Source of the DNA: Buttiauxella sp965119215
Lineage (GTDB): Bacteria; Pseudomonadota; Gammaproteobacteria; Enterobacterales; Enterobacteriaceae
Length of the DNA stretch: 64,000 bases
NCBI GenBank assembly: GCA_965119215.1
Contig: CBCPKK010000008.1
Location: forward strand, 1 to 64,000
Direction: 5' to 3'
Shown: in pieces, positions 61,015-64,000 of the stretch
Layout: each line of letters begins with the position of its first letter
How positions within the stretch are numbered: position 1 is the first letter of the stretch
Notes under the pieces: generated by a model
The model's database searches: none
Told to the model about the DNA's origin: nothing
What the model saw: only the letters and a program-made list of their open reading frames with translations
Made by a program: the position numbers and the translations under genes

Positions 61015-61039
61015 CCTTGGAAAGACCTGGATTCCAAGG
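61015..61039 (-). promoter_or_regulatory. Inverted repeat overlapping the integrase Shine-Dalgarno
   Basis: CCTTGGAA (61015-61022) and TTCCAAGG (61032-61039) form an 8-bp perfect stem. The integrase Shine-Dalgarno AAGGAG (61013-61018 on the minus strand) lies in one arm, so the mRNA could hide it. It could equally be an operator or an integrase arm site. Confidence 0.5.
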
Positions 61040-61182
61040 GCCGGATAGGAGTCAGGCGGTCGGAAGTCAGGTCAGGTTTCGGAAAGCACCGGCATATGTT
61101 GAACTCGCTTAAGTCATTGATAAACCTGCTGTATCGGGCTGTAGCGTAGTCCAGCGAATTTCGGTGCTGGAGTCATGGTGAA

Positions 61183-61190
61183 ATAAAAAA
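61183..61190. repeat. Right attachment site of the ICE (att core ATAAAAAA)
   Basis: Second copy of ATAAAAAA, 176 bp beyond the integrase start. It doubles as the U-tract of the terminator of the candidate antitoxin RNA encoded on the minus strand. Confidence 0.65.
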
Positions 61191-61218
61191 ACCCCGAATC
61201 ATCGGGGTCTTTTTTTTT
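61191..61218. terminator. Bidirectional intrinsic terminator
   Basis: Stem ACCCCGA/TCGGGGT (61191-61197, 61202-61208) with loop ATCA. On the plus strand it is followed by C and nine Ts; on the minus strand by seven Us with one A, so it can end the antisense RNA. Confidence 0.85.
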
Positions 61219-61252
61219 CCGCTTCAGCCAGTTGGTGGTTGACTGAGTTGGT

Positions 61253-61269
61253 GGGATGGAAACCTTTCA
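61253..61269. repeat. 17-bp direct repeat, antitoxin copy
   Basis: GGGATGGAAACCTTTCA, identical to 61672-61688. Because the antitoxin RNA is read from the minus strand here, its 5' end becomes complementary to the toxin mRNA made from the other copy. Confidence 0.9.
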
Positions 61270-61274
61270 AAACA

Positions 61275-61303
61275 AATATAACGGCCAAATTCGGATTGAT
61301 CAA
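61275..61303 (-). promoter_or_regulatory. Promoter of the antisense RNA
   Basis: Minus strand: -35 TTGATC (61298-61303), 17-bp spacer, -10 TATATT (61275-61280), a good constitutive sigma-70 promoter. The expected start is six bases further, at 61268. Confidence 0.7.
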
Positions 61304-61409
61304 CCCATTTGATAAAAATTGCCCTTATATACACCAGCGTACCCTGATGCCGATTGATAAGGAAACTTTAGTATTATCCCGAGGTTTCAGGAACCGGCTG
61401 TGAGCGGTC

Positions 61410-61422
61410 AAAAGTAACTTTT
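61410..61422. repeat. Dispersed palindrome AAAAGTWACTTTT, copy 6
   Basis: AAAAGTAACTTTT, full 13-bp form, about midway between the divergent promoters of the antisense RNA and the TisB-like toxin. Confidence 0.7.
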
Positions 61423-61548
61423 CTCTCCCTCCCGCAATGGAGCGGAAATATATAACTTAAAACAATAACCCTTGATAATATAGTGCAGCTATTAATATAA
61501 ATTAAGCCTGACGCTTAGGTTATATCTTTTTTAATATTATTCCTGCCA

Positions 61549-61582
61549 ACCCTATTACATATTCAACTCTCTGTTATATAAT
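61549..61582 (+). promoter_or_regulatory. Shared-box promoter of the TisB-like gene
   Basis: The box ACCCTATTACAT (61549-61560) ends in the -35 TTACAT; 16 bp later is a perfect -10 TATAAT (61577-61582). The predicted mRNA start is near 61589, giving a leader of about 170 nt. Only a half LexA site (CTGTTATATAATAAAC) is visible, so SOS control is uncertain. Confidence 0.7.
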
Positions 61583-61671
61583 AAACTTGTTCCTGAGAGT
61601 CCTCCCTCACTAATTTAATAGTTTTAAGTCCTGGCTGTTCAGGTGGTGCTGGCAGTGCCTTAATCCAAAAG

Positions 61672-61688
61672 GGGATGGAAACCTTTCA
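61672..61688. repeat. 17-bp direct repeat, toxin-leader copy (antisense target)
   Basis: Second copy of GGGATGGAAACCTTTCA, about 85 nt into the predicted toxin mRNA and 73 nt before its start codon, where a ribosome standby site would be expected. Confidence 0.85.
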
Positions 61689-61736
61689 GAAACACCGAAT
61701 AAGAGACAGGCAACGTAAAGGTAATTTTATTCGGCA

Positions 61737-61756
61737 TCTCCTTGTTATTAAGGAGA
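61737..61756 (+). promoter_or_regulatory. RNA hairpin hiding the Shine-Dalgarno of the TisB-like gene
   Basis: TCTCCTT (61737-61743) pairs with AAGGAGA (61750-61756), loop GTTATT. The right arm is the Shine-Dalgarno itself. E. coli tisB also has a closed ribosome-binding site and depends on an upstream standby site. Confidence 0.7.
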
Positions 61757-61760
61757 GCGT

Positions 61761-61850
61761 ATGAGCTTAATTGACCTTCTTATAAAGGTTGCACAGCTTA
61801 TAGTTGTCTTGCTGCAACTGCTTGATGCCATTATGAAGTATTTCCAGTAA
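61761..61850 (+). CDS. tisB: TisB-like small membrane toxin (29 aa), type I toxin-antitoxin
   Basis: A 29-codon gene whose product (MSLIDLLIKVAQ... ending LLQLLDAIMKYFQ) aligns without gaps to E. coli TisB as I remember it, with about 15 of 29 residues identical, including LIV, LQLLDA and KY, and the same length. TisB is an amphipathic helix that inserts in the inner membrane, lowers the proton motive force and promotes persistence. AAGGAG lies five bases before the ATG but within a hairpin. The leader contains the target of a divergently encoded antisense RNA, and a strong terminator follows. Together these mark a plasmid-borne type I toxin-antitoxin locus. SOS control is not evident, unlike in E. 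coli. Confidence 0.85.
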   Translation: MSLIDLLIKVAQLIVVLLQLLDAIMKYFQ

Positions 61851-61870
61851 TAGCAGAGAGTCGCTAAAGT

Positions 61871-61897
61871 GGGAGGGGGTTTTCCCCCTCCCCTTTT
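61871..61897 (+). terminator. Intrinsic terminator of the TisB-like mRNA
   Basis: GGGAGGGGG (61871-61879) pairs with CCCCCTCCC (61884-61892), loop TTTT, followed by CTTTT. It is 20 bp beyond the stop codon. Confidence 0.85.
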
Positions 61898-62041
61898 AAA
61901 AAAGCACACTAAAGCTAAATTAAGTCGAAGTGATTTATTTACCGAGTGTGGAAATGAGTAATTTTGTCAGCCCTTAGCAAAAATTTAACTCCTTTCGCCA
62001 CGGTATAATGCTCACCTGATAACTGATTGCGTGGATCTTAT

Positions 62042-62230
62042 ATGGAAATGCCGACCAACCAACGTGAACACTTTGAAATGTTGAACCTGCTGGAAGCATT
62101 GTTAATTGCCAACCCAGAAACAGGAACTGAGGAAAACGCTAAACTGGAGCACCTGGTCGAAATTCTGAATGAATATGAAAATATTCATTACCCTATTCCA
62201 CCCATTGATACCGGTACTTCTACCGTTTAA
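62042..62230 (+). CDS. HigA N-terminal-domain-like small protein (62 aa)
   Basis: The 62-residue product resembles the N-terminal helical part of HigA-type antitoxins: LLEALLIANPETGTEENAKL, then LVEILNEYENIHYPIPPID, the LV-x(5)-YE-x(2)-HYPI pattern being characteristic. The C-terminal helix-turn-helix of HigA is absent. A clear -10 (TATAAT at 62004-62009) lies upstream. ATG 62042 is preferred over TTG 62027. It might be a truncated antitoxin or a stand-alone toxin-binding domain; an RelE-fold HigB lies on the other side of the ICE at 8156-8452. Confidence 0.7.
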   Translation: MEMPTNQREHFEMLNLLEALLIANPETGTEENAKLEHLVEILNEYENIHYPIPPIDTGTSTV

Positions 62231-62239
62231 GTGAGGACT

Positions 62240-62431
62240 ATGTTTACCATTTCCAGCTTATTGTCCTTTGCTGCGTCTGCATGTTCTGTGCGTACCGCCA
62301 GGGTGATGGCTGATGGCTCATCTGGTAGCCGAAAAGTATTTATCTTGGCGTTGCTGTCTGCGGGATTGTTTGTCATGTCCAGCGTCTCATCGTGGTATGC
62401 CGAGGTTTACTGGCTGTTCGGCCACAAATAG
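62240..62431 (+). CDS. Small single-span membrane protein (63 aa)
   Basis: A 63-residue protein with one membrane helix in its C-terminal half (FILALLSAGLFVMSSVSSWY) and a basic segment before it. GAGGA precedes ATG 62240, nine bases after the stop of the HigA-like gene, so the two form an operon. No family is recognised; size and placement would suit a holin-like or regulatory membrane peptide. Confidence 0.65.
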   Translation: MFTISSLLSFAASACSVRTARVMADGSSGSRKVFILALLSAGLFVMSSVSSWYAEVYWLFGHK

Positions 62432-62465
62432 CACAGAGCAGAAAGTATTTATCTAAAGGGCATAT

Positions 62466-63008
62466 ATGGCAGTTTTAATCAGGAAAGTTCCGGAGTCCAC
62501 TTCGGTTCCCGAAACAATCAAACAGAACAACGAGCAGCACAGCTCGCTGTGTTTACTGGCGACCCGCTATCTGCGTGGAAAAGGGTTCAAAGTAACTTTT
62601 GACGACAGGTTACGGGCCTGGTCAGTTTCAGGAGAATTGCCTGACGCTCTTGGGTTCAGAAATGGCGTCTCGTGTCTGATTGAAGTGAAGTGCTCACGAG
62701 CCGACTTTCTGGCTGACCGCAAAAAGAACTTTCGCATTCATCCTGAAATGGGAATGGGAGACTGGCGCTTTTATTTGTGCGAGCCGGATATTATTACACC
62801 GAACGACCTCCCGCCCGGATGGGGGCTACTGTACGCCGATGGAAATAAAGTACGCCCGGTGACGGGCTGGCCCGGGAACGGAGAATGGATAAGCCGGAAG
62901 CCCTTTAGTGCGAATATAAGAGCGGAGCGTGACTATCTTTACAGCGCACTCAGACGACTAGCAGAACTGGGATATATCGACCAGATCTATAAAACAGGAG
63001 AGAAATGA
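62466..63008 (+). CDS. MmcB-like PD-(D/E)XK nuclease-fold protein
   Basis: The 180-residue protein carries a PD-(D/E)XK-type core: LPDALGFRNGVSCLIEVKCSRADFLADRKKNFR (shown in parts: LPDALGF, then IEVKCSRADF), with Asp and Glu-x-Lys in the right order. The MmcB family of DNA-repair-related proteins has the same ECK/EVK-x-S-x-x-DF pattern. It probably acts on DNA in the cytoplasm. It follows the membrane-protein gene by 34 bp and overlaps the next gene by four bases. A copy of the dispersed palindrome lies within its early codons. Confidence 0.8.
   Translation: MAVLIRKVPESTSVPETIKQNNEQHSSLCLLATRYLRGKGFKVTFDDRLRAWSVSGELPDALGFRNGVSCLIEVKCSRADFLADRKKNFRIHPEMGMGDWRFYLCEPDIITPNDLPPGWGLLYADGNKVRPVTGWPGNGEWISRKPFSANIRAERDYLYSALRRLAELGYIDQIYKTGEK
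62589..62600. repeat. Dispersed palindrome, copy 7 (inside a gene)
   Basis: AAAGTAACTTTT, within the MmcB-like gene (codons for KVTF). Confidence 0.6.
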
Positions 63009-63256
63009 TGACGACATTACCCCCTACAACAACCGCAGTAACGTTTGAACAGCTCTACCGTTTTTTGAAAAATAATTATAAGGCATCGCGATTCGAAGAT
63101 CGCAACGATTCTGTATGGGGTGAGAACTACTCTACCCGAATCGCACAGCATCATTTTGACTGCCTTCATAAAGATGGCATCTCGCATGTCTCTCGTCACG
63201 AAGACGCAGCCGGTGTTGGCTTTAAATTTTCCCATGACCTGATCGCCATTCGTTAA
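63005..63256 (+). CDS. Hypothetical protein (83 aa)
   Basis: An 83-residue protein overlapping the end of the MmcB-like gene by four bases (ATGA), with GGAGAGAA upstream, so it is translationally coupled to it. It contains FEQLYRFLKNNYKASRFEDR and HHFDCLHKDGISHVSRHED and looks like a small helical DNA- or protein-binding protein, perhaps winged-helix. No family can be named with confidence. Confidence 0.7.
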   Translation: MMTTLPPTTTAVTFEQLYRFLKNNYKASRFEDRNDSVWGENYSTRIAQHHFDCLHKDGISHVSRHEDAAGVGFKFSHDLIAIR

Positions 63257-63294
63257 ACGTCCTCAGGCGGTAAACTACAGTCGGAGGTATTACT

Positions 63295-63582
63295 TCAGTC
63301 TGAAAATAGCGAAAGTAAAAAACAGTACCAGGAAGATAACGCTCCGACACCCAGCAAAAAGCCAAAGTCATACCACGTACCTACATTTTGTATGGCATAA
63401 ACCGCAATGGCGTTGTCGAACAGATGGCCGATAAAGGCAAATGGTGCAATCCATCCATCCAATACACCCATTAAGAATCCTGGGCCTGAGCTGTCAACTA
63501 CAGTGATCTGATGAGTTGCACATCCTGCAACCATCAGGATCTGTATCAGAAAAACCATCTTAATCGCACGACTGACATTCAT
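63295..63582 (-). CDS. Small lipoprotein with membrane segments (95 aa)
   Basis: A 95-residue lipoprotein: lipobox LMVAGC after a hydrophobic signal, a glycine-rich stretch, then two further hydrophobic segments (FLMGVLDGWIAPFAFIGHLF, FGFLLGVGALSSWYCFLLSL). It resembles YceK-like or similar small envelope proteins only in layout. GGGAGAGATATCC precedes ATG 63582. It is convergent with the preceding operon and divergent from the Ig-like gene at 63770. Confidence 0.7.
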   Translation of the reverse strand: MNVSRAIKMVFLIQILMVAGCATHQITVVDSSGPGFLMGVLDGWIAPFAFIGHLFDNAIAVYAIQNVGTWYDFGFLLGVGALSSWYCFLLSLFSD

Positions 63583-63769
63583 TGGATATCTCTCCCGGCT
63601 GCATGTCCCTCATGGTAACACTATGTTTTCTTATAACTTTACGCTAAGGAGCGCGTTATCAACCTTTAAGCCCGCCCCCTGAATCCCCCCCTTTTCTATC
63701 CCAGCTATACGACATCTGAGCTTCCAACCTCCGGGTACAATGGTTCATCCCTGTACTGGAGAGATTATT
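63583..63769. other. Divergent promoter region
   Basis: Contains a probable -10 TACAAT (63736-63741) for the plus-strand gene at 63770 and the C-rich run at 63685-63691. The -35 is weak. Confidence 0.35.
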
Positions 63770-64000
63770 GTGAAAATAGCGACACTCGGCACACTGATTA
63801 CAGGTGTTTTGTTATCAGCCCCGGTAAAGTCCCAAATCTATGAGTCAACGTTTACCGATACTAACGGGGTCGTTGTGAATGCCCCTGCGTCCAGAACCAT
63901 TTTTAACCCAGCCTCACCGATTAGCCTCACCATCATTTCAGGCCTGGACCGGTTCGTTAATGTGAAGGTGACAAGAGATAACGGCCAGGAGCTTCTTAAC
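63770..64000 (+). CDS. N-terminal part of a second secreted Ig-like/DUF4165-like protein
   Basis: The gene starts with GTG (GAGAG ten bases upstream) and is cut by the window edge after 77 codons. It encodes a signal peptide (MKIATLGTLITGVLLSAPVKS) and then a sequence parallel to the protein at 9386-11773: FTDTNGVVVNAPASRTIFNPASPISLTIISGLDRFVNVKV versus the RFTDTQ...GLDRYVQLSL region there (compare in short parts). The two are paralogues and probably both secreted; a shared role in surface interaction or mating is inference. Confidence 0.8.
   Translation, partial: MKIATLGTLITGVLLSAPVKSQIYESTFTDTNGVVVNAPASRTIFNPASPISLTIISGLDRFVNVKVTRDNGQELLN

Larger units (their letters stand above)
14677..61190. 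mobile_element. Integrative and conjugative element, Tn4371 family, about 46.5 kb
   Basis: The element has the complete Tn4371-type backbone: integrase at one end, a replication/partition module (repA, parA, parB), a relaxase with DUF3363, TraF protease, coupling protein TraG and the full trbB-to-trbI set of a P-type mating apparatus. It is much richer in G and C than the flanks and is bounded by the direct repeat ATAAAAAA. All backbone genes look intact, so it could be transferable on its own. Cargo sits at two spots: efflux and lipoprotein genes between traG/LysR and the relaxase, and a phage-defence island next to the integrase. The likely origin is a Beta- or Gammaproteobacterium with a GC-rich genome, carried here by a plasmid. 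Confidence 0.9.
61183..61268 (-). ncRNA. Candidate IstR-like antisense RNA (about 86 nt)
   Basis: A sigma-70 promoter at 61275-61303 predicts a start at the G complementary to 61268. The RNA would begin GAAAGGUUUCCAUCCC and end at the hairpin 61191-61208 with a U-rich tail. These first 16 nt are perfectly complementary to the leader of the TisB-like mRNA (61672-61687). In E. coli the sRNA IstR-1 is encoded divergently from tisB and blocks its leader in just this way. The architecture matches; expression and pairing are inferred. Confidence 0.75.

Noticed and set aside
61571..61586. LexA (SOS) box in the promoter of the TisB-like gene
   Set aside because: CTGTTATATAATAAAC has a perfect left half but the right half is AAAC instead of ACAG. 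It is no better than a chance match in an AT-rich promoter.
63684..63691. Regulatory poly-C tract with phase variation upstream of 63770
   Set aside because: The tract is short, interrupted and about 80 bp from the start; there is no sign that it affects a reading frame or the core promoter.

Overview
The window looks like part of a large enterobacterial plasmid carrying an integrative and conjugative element (ICE) of the Tn4371 family. The two flanks (about 1-14,676 and 61,191-64,000) are comparatively AT-rich. They carry mostly small uncharacterised genes, a HigB-type toxin, a solo DNA methyltransferase, an IS3-family insertion, an IS1 remnant, and two related large secreted Ig-like proteins (9,386-11,773 and the partial gene at 63,770). 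No replication or partition gene of the host replicon lies in the flanks, so calling it a plasmid is inference from the kind of genes present.

The ICE (about 46.5 kb) is bounded by the 8-bp direct repeat ATAAAAAA at 14,677 and 61,183, which fits the Tn4371-family attachment core (TTTTTYRT on the other strand). It is GC-rich, and its backbone runs in the usual order: DUF2274-trbI-G-F-L-K-J-E-D-C-B-CopG-traG (mating-pair formation and coupling protein), EexN-like lipoprotein and LysR regulator, relaxase, traF, DUF2840, a small partner protein, parA, three iterons, repA, an AlpA-like excisionase/regulator, DUF2285, DUF2958, XRE regulator, DUF736, parB, DUF932, and finally the tyrosine integrase next to the right end. 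Two cargo blocks are present. The first (28.8-38.1 kb) is an RND efflux operon with a divergent outer-membrane factor and a TetR regulator, followed by a SugE/Gdx-type SMR exporter, a DUF3313 lipoprotein and a patatin-like lipoprotein. The second (51.2-59.8 kb) is an anti-phage island: a RelB/DinJ-like antitoxin, a Shedu-like nuclease, a Gabija-like pair (OLD ATPase/TOPRIM nuclease plus UvrD helicase), an unrecognised AT-rich gene and a DUF1016 nuclease translationally coupled to the integrase.

The most interesting part is in the plasmid flanks. Right of the ICE is a 29-codon gene (61,761-61,850) whose product resembles TisB, the SOS-linked membrane toxin of E. coli. It has a structured ribosome-binding site, a strong terminator, and a divergently encoded candidate antisense RNA (about 86 nt, 61,268 to 61,183) that can pair perfectly over 16 nt with the tisB-like leader, as IstR-1 does in E. 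coli. The ICE is inserted in the U-tract of the terminator of this antitoxin RNA. The toxin promoter belongs to a set of five backbone promoters that share the box ACCCTATTAGCT overlapping the -35 element, always 16 bp from the -10. In addition, a palindrome (A)AAAGTWACTTT(T) occurs seven times in the flanks, inside and outside genes, and I saw none in the ICE. These three signals point to a plasmid-wide regulatory or centromere-like system that the annotated genes do not explain.
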